Source: Elsinoe arachidis
Taxonomy: Eukaryota > Ascomycota > Dothideomycetes > Myriangiales > Elsinoaceae
DNA length: 64,000 nucleotides
Assembly (NCBI GenBank): GCA_013372555.1
Contig: JAAPAX010000001.1
Span: 124,001-188,000 of the forward strand
Direction: 5' to 3'
How positions within the stretch are numbered: the first letter of the stretch is position 1; the number at the start of each line of letters is the position of its first letter. Both the position numbers and the translations under genes were made by a program. This document shows positions 44,631 to 54,945 of this stretch, one piece after another. Under the pieces are notes generated by a model. That model did no database searches and was not told the origin of the DNA. It saw only the letters and a program-made list of their open reading frames with translations.

Positions 44631-45314
44631 ATGTCTCAACGCCTCGGCCTCCGCGCCGTCCAGGCTTTCCGCCAGACCACCGCCCCAGCTGCCCTCCGCC
44701 GGCAACCTTTCGCCGCGAGGACGACGCGGTACTACAGCGATGCGCCCGCGGCGCCGACACAGAGCCGCTTCCAGCAGATCTGGAACAGTGAGGTGGGGCC
44801 GAAGACGGTGCATTTCTGGGCGCCGATTATGAAGGTCAGTTTTGTCTCCAGTATCAGTTAGGGAAGATTTGGCATGGAAGAGCTAGGGCGGTGGGAGATA
44901 AGGGGGATGATGTAGGGGGGATGGAGCGTGGCAGTGGATAGTGCGAGCTAGCAGATGGGATGGACCATGCATTGAGCACGTACTGACACTTTCCAGTGGG
45001 GTGTCGTCCTCGCCGGCGCAGCAGATTTCCTTCGCCCGGCTTCATCCTTGTCGATCTCTCAAAATGCAGCTCTTATGGCTACTGGCTCTATCTGGACACG
45101 TTGGTGCTTCATCATCAAGCCGCGGAACTTGTTCTTGGCTTCGGTCAACTTTATGCTTTTCCTGGTTGGCGCGACGCAAGTGACGAGGGTTTTGCTGTAC
45201 AGGGCGAGCTTGAAGGGTGATACCGTTGGGGAGGAGGCTAAGAGTGCGGCGAAGGAGGAGGGGAAGAATCTCGAGCAGGCAGTGGAGAAGGCGGAGAACA
45301 AGGTCAAGTCTTGA
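44631..45314 (+). CDS. MPC2: Mitochondrial pyruvate carrier subunit (MPC2/FMP43 type)
   Basis: Exons 44631-44834 and 44997-45314 (162-bp intron) give 173 residues. It forms the pyruvate importer of the inner mitochondrial membrane with MPC1. Residues 1-40 are an Arg/Ala-rich presequence (LRAVQAFRQTTAPAALRRQP, then FAARTTRYYSDAP). The MPC core is IWNSEVGPKTVHFWAPIMKW, then GVVLAGAADFLRPASSLS, ISQNAALMATGSIWTRWCFI and KPRNLFLASVNFMLFLVGAT. The Trp/Phe-rich helices and the KPRN block are diagnostic. The C-terminal 45 residues are charged (KSAAKEEGKNLEQAVEKAEN) and longer than in yeast. Confidence 0.95.
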
Positions 45315-45458
45315 GTGGTCGTGGAGAGGGAGAGGGATTGAGGGCTAGAGGGTATAATCATGTAAATTGCCGTCCCTCTACGAGCCGATCTATCTGAACG
45401 CCGGTCGTTGATCTGCTTGAGAGCAATGCTACCTCGTGAGCCTATGCTTTGTGATGCT

Positions 45459-46546
45459 TTACCTAGCCAAACTCTGTGGTGCTGCGGTAGGTGGCCCTTC
45501 AGGTGTGACATATGCCTTGGTCATGCCGCCGTCCACCACAAAGTCTGCGCCATTGACGAAGCTGGCCTCGTCGCTGGCCAGGAACAGGACTGCCTGGGCT
45601 TGCTCGATCGCCTCGCCGAAACGACCTGTTGGGAAGTGAATCTCTCTGCGCTGACGCTTGGCCTTGTCATCACCAAGCCAATCCTGAAGGAGCGGAGTGC
45701 TAAAGAGATCAGTCTATGAAACTTGCGTGATTGGGAGGAGAGCTTACTTTAGAGGTGCTGGACAGAGAGAGTTGAACCTGAATCCTTCTCGAGCATGCAC
45801 GATCGCCAATTCCCTGGTCATGGCAAGAACGGCACCCTTGCTTGCTGTGTACGCCAACTGAGGAGTGGCGGCTCCGACTAGAGCGACGACTGATGCAGTG
45901 TTGATGATGGACCCCTTTGTCTTCTTGTGTTTGCGTAGAGAGATGACTGCATGTTTGCTACCAAACCACACACCCTTGACATTGATGTTGTGTGTTAGAT
46001 CCCAAATCTTCTCAGGAGTGTCGATAGCATCTGCTCTGCTTAGCATGACTTTCAATAGCCCTGTTTAGGGTACCTTACCAGCGTCATCGGCATGCATGAT
46101 CCCAGCGTTGTTGAAGATCACGTCTAGGCCACCCCACGAATCCAGATGCTCGACCATGGCGGCCACATCTGATTCCTTGCTGACGTCGCATGTCTTGACC
46201 TCGACTTTGCCGCTGGCGTTGGGGACGACCTCCTTCAGCTTGGCCAGGCCCTTGTACAGTGCTGGAGCAGAGATGTCGGCCATGAGGACATTGGCGCCTT
46301 CCCTGGCAAAAAGGATGCATGTCTCTAAACCGATGCCCCTTGGTGAAGTCAGCCATCTGGTCAAAAGTGGAAATGAATGTGTCAGCGGAAAGACGAGGGT
46401 AACAATATCAAGGTCGCTTCTGCATGCTTTTTCGTACGTGATGAAAAAAGGCGGTCCAGTATGGGTGGGGATTAGGAAGAGCTCACTTACCCTGCAGCAC
46501 CCGTCACGACAGCATTCTTGCCAGCGAGGCGACCACCGGAACTCAT
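45459..46546 (-). CDS. Short-chain dehydrogenase/reductase (classical SDR)
   Basis: Exons 46491-46546, 46079-46338, 45748-46030 and 45459-45699 give 279 residues. NAD(P)-dependent oxidoreductase of unknown substrate. Cofactor motif across intron 1: VVTGAAGGIGLETCILFARE. Further motifs are LMADIS, TCDVS, VIFNNAGIMHADD (NNAG), NINVKGVWFGSKHAVI, then NTASVVAL with the catalytic Ser and LAYTASKGAVLAMTRELA with Tyr-x-x-x-Lys. It ends SFVNGADFVVDGGMTKAY, the usual SDR C-terminus. An Asp at the end of beta-2 (MADIS) suggests a preference for NAD(H). Intron 1 is long (152 bp, CTGAC branch); the others are 48 bp. The substrate cannot be inferred. Confidence 0.92.
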
Positions 46547-47129
46547 TTTGTAAGTGAAGGTCGAGTTTTATTTACTGTCGATGATATTATGATTCGGAAC
46601 GAAGATAAGTGCTTATTCGAAGACGAGTCGTTTATAGCAAGGCTTGTCGAGGCTGTGTGACACCTTGTCAAATAACTTGTGACTTTCTTGTGGTCCTATC
46701 TCCGCCGGATACGATTGCTATATCCAGCCTTCCGATAACGGGCTGAGATTGCTATCCTGGTTCAGTCATCAAATGGCATTCCCGGGAAGACAACAACAAA
46801 ACAGTGCTCAAGACGACGACCTCGAAAGGCAGCTATGAGCCTACAGACTTCCTATACCGTGCTTAAAGACAAATACGGCCTAGAGGATGTCGACCATGTG
46901 TTGCACTGTCAATTTGGGCTCGGGTCCTTCCGAATCTGCAGGTGACGTCGATCCGCGTGCTTGACTCGCGCTATGCAGTGAGCTTTCCCCAGGATTTCCA
47001 GGCCGGAGCTGTCGCTGTCGCATGCATCCTGTTTGTTATCTCTGTCCCGCTTCACCCGCTCGTCCTTGAGCAATTGAAATACACACTACTGAACAACATT
47101 CCACAAGCAAGTCAAAACATTCAGCAAAT
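46547..47129. promoter_or_regulatory. Divergent promoter between SDR and glutamine-synthetase-like genes
   Basis: 583 bp with no gene. Both promoters must lie here. No distinctive site recognised. Confidence 0.5.
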
Positions 47130-48703
47130 ATGACCATCACCGACGACCCAAAGACCCTCGAGGTCAAGGATCTTGCCGACCTCCTTATGAGAGATACCAG
47201 CGTCAAGGTTGCCGGATGCGACATTGATGGCGTACTACGAGGCAAGCTCATGTCAAAGAAGAAGTTTCTCTCTGTCGCAGAAGATGGTTTCGGTTTCTGC
47301 TCCGTCATATTTGGCTGGGACATGCATGATCAGACCTATTTCCGAGAACTCAAGATATCGAATGCGGACAATGGATACAGGGACATCATTGCGAGAATCG
47401 ACCTCAGCAGCTATCGGCGGATACCCTGGGAGGACAATGTACCGTTTTTCCTGGTCAGCTTCGACGACCCAGACGGTGGTAGCCTGAGTGCATGCCCGAG
47501 AAGTGTACTTGGGAGAGCAGCTGCGAAACTCGACGAGGCCGGGATCTCAGCGTTAGCAGGAGGTAGACAATATCCAGCTCCTGACGGGTCCTGATCATTG
47601 CTGACCCCTTGCAGCTGAATACGAATTCTACCAGTTCCGAGCTCCAGCAAACCCAGATGTGCCGACGACGGAACGAAATTCATCTTCAACAGCAGCCTAC
47701 CTCCGAGACAATCAGCCCCACACCCTGCCATCGCTGACTGAAGGCATGTTCGGATACAGCTTGACCAGACCGATGCACAACCAAGATTACTACTATGGTA
47801 TCTTTGATGCCTGTCAAAAGTTCGGCTGTGGGATTGAAGGATGGCATACCGAGTCAGGACCAGGTGTGTTCGAGGCTGCTCTGGAATACGGCGAAATAAG
47901 ATCCATGGCAGACAAGGCCGCCTTGTTCAAGCTCACTGTCAAATCGATCGCCAGCAAGTACGGTATCACACCGTGTTTCATGGCAAAACCACGACAGGGC
48001 TTACCTGGAAATTCGGGCCACATGCATGTCTCGCTCGTGAGCAAGGACGGACAGAACCTCTTCGCACGAGACTCGCCCGATGAGTCGGCACAATATCCTG
48101 ATTTGAAGCACTTGTCGGATACTGGACGGCACTTCCTCGCAGGTCTGCTTGAGGGTCTTCCAGACGTGATGCCGATTGTGGCTCCTACAATCAACAGCTA
48201 TAAGCGTCTCGTGGAGAACTTCTGGGCGCCGGTGACGGTAAGTTGGGGATTGGAGCATCGTGCAGCCAGTATTCGCTTGATAGCGCCTCCAACTGCATCA
48301 CCGAAAGCCACAAGGTTCGAGATTCGCGTTGCGGGTGCTGATGCAAACCCGTTCTTGGTTCTGGCGACCATTCTTGGGCTCGGATGGCGAGGTGTAGAGA
48401 AGAAGCTGGAAATCAAATTACCACCTCTAGGCAAAGGGGAGGATGTCGGAGGCTCGTCGGATAAGGGCGCGAGGCTAGCAAAGAGTCTGAAAGAAGCCAC
48501 CGAGCGCTTCTCCAGGAAAGAGAGCGTCGCGAGAGAGGTGTTTGGGGACGACTTTGTTGATCATTATGCTGGGACAAGGGAGCATGAGATCAGGCTATGG
48601 GATGAAGCCGTGACGGACTGGTATGTTGCATGTTTATGTCATCGAAGGACCGAACCACTGACGTCTTTCCAGGGAAGTCAAACGATATATCGAGACGGTC
48701 TGA
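47130..48703 (+). CDS. Glutamine synthetase-like (type I GS fold; gamma-glutamylamide synthetase-like)
   Basis: Exons 47130-47562, 47615-48620 and 48673-48703 (both introns 52 bp) give 489 residues. The family ligates an amine to the gamma-carboxyl of glutamate with ATP. The N-terminal beta-grasp is VKVAGCDIDGVLRGKLMSKK. The catalytic part has LAGAEYEFYQF (first Glu motif, across intron 1), IEGWHTESGPGVFEAALEYG, CFMAKPRQGLPGNSGHMHVS, IVAPTINSYKRLVENFWAP, and TRFEIRVAGADANPFLVLAT. It lacks the adenylylation Tyr loop of bacterial GSI. In filamentous fungi such proteins resemble the C-terminal half of FluG or polyamine/ethanolamine glutamylating enzymes. The true amine substrate is unknown, and it is not the main GS (type II) of the fungus. 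Confidence 0.9.
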
Positions 48704-49079
48704 TTGTTTGCGAGTAGAGCATGGTGTTTCGGGTATCGGCACTGAACATTGGGAACTGCTCTATCATGGTGGTACGCCTCGGCAAAGCTTGATATCGAAT
48801 GAATAGCGCAGAGTCATTTGCGTGGGATCTGCTTGATCGCTGCGCTTCATCGATCAATTTTTGAGCCTGATCGAGCATGATGTAAGCCAGTAATCAAGGT
48901 GAATGAGGGCTGGATCTTGAGCTGCCCCTCATCTGGCAGATCGGAGCTTTTTCTGCATGACATCAGCTACCCCACATGCCTTTGTTGATGGGCCACCACC
49001 ATTGAAAGGCAATTCCACTCGCCAGAGCTCTTGTTGCGGTGACGGTCCCAGCTGCGGTGTGCTGCTCATGTAATCCATT
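48704..49079. other. Intergenic
   Basis: 376 bp between two plus-strand genes. Nothing distinctive seen. Confidence 0.5.
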
Positions 49080-50150
49080 ATGCGCGCCTTGAATCCGTCC
49101 ATGATCTCCAGCCGAACTTTCTCTTCCTTCCGCATCCCAATAGCACGATCAATTGCATGTATACCAAAGCTTCAAACTCGAATTGAAGCTCGACCTCCTG
49201 CTCCACCAGCTCGTATTGCCTTATCGACATCAGCAACCACATACAGAAACATGTCTCAATCTCATGCCTGCTGTTCCGTTCCCCCTGTCGTGGCCGAGGG
49301 CTACAATGGCAAGGGTGAATACATCACCGTAGAAGGTCTCAAGACCTACGCCACTGGCACCAGTGGAGCAAAGACTGGCATCCTTGTAGTGTACGATATC
49401 TTCGGCTTCTTCCCCCAAACCATTCAGGGTGCAGACATCCTCGCGACCGGTGACAAGGAGCGCCAGTACCAGGTCTTCATGCCAGGTCCGACCTACACTC
49501 CCCAACGTTACACTAGCACCCCTGACCAGAGCAGACTTCTTTGAGGGCAAGCCAGTCCCAGTTGACTACTACCCACCAGACAACGCAAGTCCTCCCTTCC
49601 AGCCCAGTACCAAGCAACACTAACCCACCGCACAGGAGGAGAAGCAAAAGTTCGTCGGCAACTTCTTCCAAACCACCGCCGCCCCACCCAAGACGCTCGA
49701 ACGCATCCCCAAGATCCTCAAAGAAATCCAAAGCAAAAACTCCAGCATCACCCAATGGGCCATTGTCGGCTTCTGCTGGGGCGGCAAGATCGTCAACCTG
49801 TCCTCGCAAAAGGACACCCTCTTCAAGGCCGCAGCCGCTGTCCACCCAGCCATGGTCGACGCAAACGATGCGCCGGGCGTGTCGATCCCGTATATCATGT
49901 TGCCGTCCAAGGGCGAGGATAAGGGGGATGTGGAGAAGTGGCAGCAGGGTGTCAAGGTGAAGAATCAGGTTGAGTGGTTCCCTGATCAGGAGCATGGGTT
50001 TATGGCTGCTAGGTAGGTGCTGTGGTGATTGTTGGGAGTGGGAGACTGATGATTGGCAGGGGTGATCTGAAGGATCCGAATGTCAAGAAGGCGTATGAGC
50101 GTGGTTATGGCTTGTTGCTCAACTTCTTCCATGAGAACATCTCTGCGTAA
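49080..50150 (+). CDS. Dienelactone hydrolase family protein
   Basis: Exons 49080-49485, 49535-49584, 49636-50012 and 50060-50150 give 307 residues, or 250 from MSQSHACC at 49251. Alpha/beta hydrolase that probably cleaves a lactone or ester. Blocks: CCSVPPVVAEGYNGKGEYIT, ILVVYDIFGFFPQTIQGAD, FMPDFFEGKPVPVDYYPPDN, then WAIVGFCWGGKIVNLSS with the nucleophile Cys and DQEHGFMAAR with the catalytic His. The longer start adds 57 residues rich in Arg/Ser and nearly free of acids, like a mitochondrial presequence. Intron 2 (49585-49635) begins GCAAGT, a GC-AG intron with a CTAAC branch; no GT donor keeps the frame. The gene has the C-to-G codon switch near 49850. Confidence 0.9.
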
Positions 50151-50513
50151 GTGCCCGATAGTGGATGAGAGAGGTTTTCTTGCACGGGGTAAGCTCGATC
50201 TGGTTCTGTCTCTGTATACTGCTCTGGAGGCGTTGTGTAAGAGAGAATGCTGACAGGACTGTAGACATGGCTCCAAGATCTAGATACCGATGCGACAGAT
50301 ATAGCAGTACATAGGTCATGCACCAAGACGAATCAGTATCAGTATCAACGTTTTCACCTTAGTGTGTGTCGCTATTGTACACACCACATCCGAAGGTAAC
50401 AGTGTCTCGCTCGTCATTCTTAACCATCGCATGACCTCTGTTCTCAAGAAGATGCAAGCACATCATGAGGAAAGTCACTCGCATTCTAGATCTATCTATT
50501 GCCACTGTAAGCT
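50151..50513. other. Convergent intergenic region
   Basis: 363 bp between two 3' ends. No gene seen. Confidence 0.5.
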
Positions 50514-52095
50514 TTACAACTTCGCCTTCCCCTCCCCCTTCACCATCGCCTCCTTGACCAGCCTCCTCTGCACCTTCCCCGTCGCCGTCTTCGGCATGAC
50601 CTTGGTAAACCACACCCTCCTCGGCACTTTAAACTTGGCCACCCGTCCCGCCATCCACGTCCTCAACTCTTCACCCTCCAACCTCTGCCCTTCCCGCAAC
50701 ACGACCGCCACCCCGACATCCTGCCCGTACATCTCGTCCTCGATGGCGAAACTCACGGCCTCCGCCACTGCCGGGTGCTGGGACACGACATTGTCCAGCT
50801 CGATGGGGGAGATTTTCTCGCCGCCTTTGTTGATGAGTTCTTTGATGCGGCCGGTGATGTAGACGTAGCCGTCGGCGTCTTTCTTGCCTTGGTCGCCGGT
50901 GCGGAAGAACCCGTCGTTGGTGAAGCTGGACGCGTTGGCGGAGGGGTTGTTGAGGTAGCCCTTTGTCACGTTGGGGCCGCGGATGGAGATCTCGCCTTCG
51001 GTGCCATGAGGTACTTCTTGTCCGGCGGAGTCGAGGATGCGGATTTCGACGCCTTGGCCTAGGCCGACGGAGCCGGGACGGTGGGGTCCGACGGAGGGCA
51101 GGGGGTTCGAGGTCATTTGGTGGGCGGCTTCGGTCATGGCGTAGGCTTCGAGGACGGGCGCGGAGAGGGTGCGTTCGAGATCGTGGAGGGTCTTGGGGGC
51201 GAGTGGGGAGGAGCAGGAGCGGATGAAGCGGATGTTGGGAATGGGCGACGGAAGAGGTGATTTGAGGAGGATTTGATGGATGGTGGGGACGGCGGTGTAC
51301 CAGTTCGCTGAGTGGATGGTGAAGTCGCGCCAGAAGTCGGAGGCGGAAAATTTGGGGGGAACGATGACGGAGCCGCCGGAGTGGAGAGGTGCGAGGAATC
51401 CAGCGAGCAGGCCGTGGACATGGAATAGAGGCATGACGAGCATGGTCCGATCGGAGGGGGTGAGTTGGTAGGTCTGCTTGATGTTGGACATGGTGGTGGT
51501 GAGATTCTTGTGTGAAAGGGGCACAGCCTGAAGGACGTCAGTAAGAGTGGAGAGAGTGGAATGAGAATGGTACCTTTGGTCGACCTGTGGTACCACTGGT
51601 GTGCAGGACGAGAGCTGTGTCATCTGGCTGCGCCGTCTCGACCTGGGCGTTACCCTGGCCCTTGAGCTTGCCTGGATTCTTCACATCCAGGACAACTTCC
51701 TTGCCGTTCCAGTAGCATTCTGCTACAGCAGCATTGTACTTCTCAGCTGCCTTCACAGCAGGACCATTGGCTTGCCCCTGAGGAATGAGGACGATGTGTG
51801 AACTTAGGTCATCGATGTAAAACTCGAATTCGGATTGCTTGTAGGCCGGATTCAGTGGTGCAGCTATTGCTCGCTGCCATGCCGCTGCTAAGAATGCGAC
51901 TATAAAAGGATAGGAGTTTGGAAGTGCAATGGATACAGCCGCTCCAGGGGTAATCCCAATCGCTGCAAGTTTCTTCTGAAATGCAGCAATATCCGCCCCG
52001 AGCTGAGAGAATGAAATGCTCAGAGCCGGGCTTCCTGGTACAATGATAGCTGTCGCATTTGAATTTGTTGGAAATGATGTTTGAAGGGTGGCCAT
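50514..52095 (-). CDS. Acyl-CoA synthetase / oxalyl-CoA synthetase-like (PCS60 type), probably peroxisomal
   Basis: Exons 51574-52095 and 50514-51527 (46-bp intron) give 511 residues. ANL-superfamily enzyme that adenylates an acid and joins it to CoA. P-loop across the splice: LVLHTSGTTGRPKAVPLSHK. Other motifs are VMPLFHVHGLLAG, LEAYAMTEAAHQMTSNPLP, DGFFRTGDQGKKDADGYVYI, TGRIKELINKGGEKISP and the catalytic Lys in MPKTATGKVQRRLV. It ends in Ala-Lys-Leu, a type 1 peroxisomal targeting signal. The match is close to yeast Pcs60 (oxalate-CoA ligase, SKL end). Other short-chain or coumarate-like acids cannot be excluded. Confidence 0.92.
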
Positions 52096-52586
52096 GTTGC
52101 TACAGATTTGTTGATAGGACCGCCAGCGATATCGGAAGTTTGACCCGTCTCAGGAGGAGGGGCAAGGCTCTATTTCTATTCGAACAAGAATTGAAGTGTC
52201 TACGATCTATACAAGGAATGAATGCTGCACGATGAACAAGGACAACGAGGATTATTCGGCCAGGATGAGGAACTTGGTGTGGTGAAATCTAAAATGGTAC
52301 ATTGGGACTTTTTTCTCGTTAGGCTAAGATAACAACCAATTGCATCATTCCGAGGAGACGTCGTCCGGACCGATCGTGCGGCGGCTCAAGAAAAGGGCAT
52401 AGATTGCCAAGACCGAGGCAGAACTCCGCGATCTACAACCCTTGTCTTTGAGCTCCATCTCCGAGTATTCCTCACAAGCGCATGTGAATTTGTACCTATC
52501 GACTACCCCTCTTCACTCCTTGGCTGTTTCTTCCGATAGTGACGGTAGCCGTCGCAGCAATATCGACCATCGGAGGATCTCGCATC
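52096..52586. promoter_or_regulatory. Divergent promoter between PCS60-like and SPF45 genes
   Basis: 491 bp, no gene supported. The bases before 52587 are open in frame without an ATG and are probably leader. Confidence 0.5.
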
Positions 52587-54477
52587 ATGCCGTCGTTATA
52601 CGCCAATCTTCTCGACCCGAAGATCAAGAATGCGGCCACGATTTCTGGCGAACCCGTGAAGTATGAGTTTAAGAAGCAGGAGGAGCCACAGGAAGAGAAG
52701 AAGAAGCAAGACGGTAGCTAGTTACCCGGCATGCGCTCATGAGAATGGCGAAACTCACTTGAACCTCCACCATTAGCCGCTCTACGCTTCCAACCAGTGA
52801 AGCGACCAGCAGTCACTCAGAAGCCAAAGCCTCGACCATCCGCGACATCGACTTTCTCAAGCGTAAAGTCTCCGGACAATGTCGACTCTGCGAAAACATC
52901 AACTCCTCAGCCGACATCTGAAGGCGGGCAGAAGATCACACTGGATCAATTCATCACAAAGGATGATGACGACGAAGGAGACCCTTTCGCGGCCGAGTAC
53001 AACCGTCGCATGGACGAGGCACGGCGGGCCAACAGACGTGGTGGCAGGAAGAAGAAAAAGAACCAGCGGGCAGGTGATTCAAGATGGATCGACTGGGATG
53101 CAATTTATGACCCGGCCAAGCCCACACGTCTGGATCTGTACAAGGGCAGCGACGAGCAATCCCAAGCTATCCATGACTGGAAGATGCGACTACATGCTCA
53201 TCATTTGAAGGACAAGCCGCGCCATGATCCCTCTAGCGACGAGGAGGATGACTACTCTCGAAGAGCGAAACGTACGGTTGACCACTTTTGGAACGAGGTG
53301 GCACTTGCTGACATCTATATAGAAGCTTTCGCTCCTCCGCCAACCATGTTTGCGCCACCGCCTTCTTATGACACTCCTCCAGCGCAAGACACGGAATCTC
53401 CGCGACCGCCTTCGCCTCCACGAGAGATCGAGGAGCCATATATTCCACCAGCGCCAGCCGCAGATGTACCAAATGACGCATCTGGAGAAGATGCGTATAT
53501 GCGCCGCCTACGTCTGAGCGGTATGACTCCAGCATCACAGAGCCCTCCAGCACCACCTTCACATCCGACGCTTCCCCATCCACCTACGGCTCCAATACCT
53601 ACCCAACAACCTCCCCCACCGCCACCACCAACAGATCAAACCTTCCAACCCCCGATCCCCAGTATGCCTCTACCCCAAACCGCTCCAGTACCTGGCACCG
53701 ACCCTTCTCCGCCACCCCGGCCCGTCCCCTCAACAACCAACACCACCCTCTCCTCCGCCCCAGTAATGTACTCCGCCCCGCCTCAACTCTCCAACCCTTC
53801 GCACCCGCCACCCGCCACCTCCTCCGCCCCCTCCCCTCCCCCGGCAGACGCCGAAGACGACGAACCACGCTCCTCCCGCCCGGGCCAGCGTGGTTTCGCC
53901 AAACGCCTCCTCCAAAAATACGGCTGGCAAGAAGGCCAAGGCCTCGGCGCTTCAGGCGACGGCATCACGACCATCCTGCGGCACCAGCCCGAGAAGCGCA
54001 AGAAAAGGCCGGACGCAGAGGGAGGGGGCTTTATTGGTCCGTCGGGCGGCATGGCAAGGATCGTGGGTGGGAAGAGGCAAAAAACGGAGGGCGAGGACGC
54101 TGGTGAGGGAGGGGAGTGGTCCGTCGTCGCGGTGTTCCGGGGCATGTTGAAGGGCGTGGACGTGCAGAGGGAGATGGAGGAGGGGACGTTGATGCAGGAT
54201 ATCGGGGAGCGGATGGGGGAGTATGGTGTTGTGGAGAGGTTGTTCCTTGAGAGGGCAGGGGAGGATGAGGGGAGGGGCACGAGGGTGTTTGTCAAGTTTA
54301 CGAGCGCTTTGAGTGCGTATCGCGTAGGTTACATTTTATCTTGGGATGTGAGGGGAGATGTGCTAATATAGGCAGGTCGTGCAGGCTAGTAATGGCAAGG
54401 AGTTTCTGGGGAATGGAAGGGTGGTGGAGTCGCGCTTCTTTGACGCCGAGAGGTTCGAGGAGGGGAGGTATGATTGA
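52587..54477 (+). CDS. Splicing factor 45 homologue (G-patch plus UHM-type RRM)
   Basis: Exons 52587-52713, 52777-54323 and 54376-54477 give 591 residues. SPF45 binds U2AF-type partners and helps 3' splice-site choice, notably in very short introns. N-terminus MPSLYANLLDPKIKNAATIS, a long disordered part with poly-Pro, then the G-patch near 410-455 (RGFAKRLLQKYGWQEGQGLG). The C-terminal U2AF homology RRM (about 490-585) ends KEFLGNGRVVESRFFDAERF. Human SPF45 also has an RF/YF signature in that last strand. Intron 2 interrupts the RRM and uses the second AG after the branch (GCAG at 54372-54375), because the first would stop the frame. Short introns in this genome fit the family role. Third-position C changes to G near 53990. 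Confidence 0.93.
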
Positions 54478-54945
54478 GGTACCAGCTAGAGCTTTGCGTT
54501 GGGACGGCAGGGGTCTCGAGAAGAAAGAGACTCTCAGCGGTGCATTACGCGCTCGTGGTCTGCATGATGAAAAGGCAATGTCCGTCACGGCAATGGACAA
54601 GTCAAGACGGCACCGACAGGATACCCAGCACCAGTTTCAGTCCGTCAAAGAATCAAAAAGTCAATTCAACTCCCCAAACCATCGCCAGAGGGTATCTAAC
54701 ATACAATCTTGATTCACACCCATCCCAGAGCGCCATGTTACCCATGTTCGCAACCCTTTACCGCAAGTCTCTTGTGCCGATGTGTGGTCTAGAAAGCCAC
54801 TATAGACTCACTAATTGATTATGCACTACCCTATTCATTGTGGTATCCCGCTTTTGGTTTTCCCCTTTGCTCCTCTGCTATGCTATTCGTGTTCGACGTG
54901 CAACATGATGATCTCTCTCCCTTCGCAGTCGTCGTTGTGGTCATG
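54478..54945. other. Convergent intergenic region
   Basis: 468 bp between the 3' ends of the SPF45 and R3H genes. No gene seen. Confidence 0.5.
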
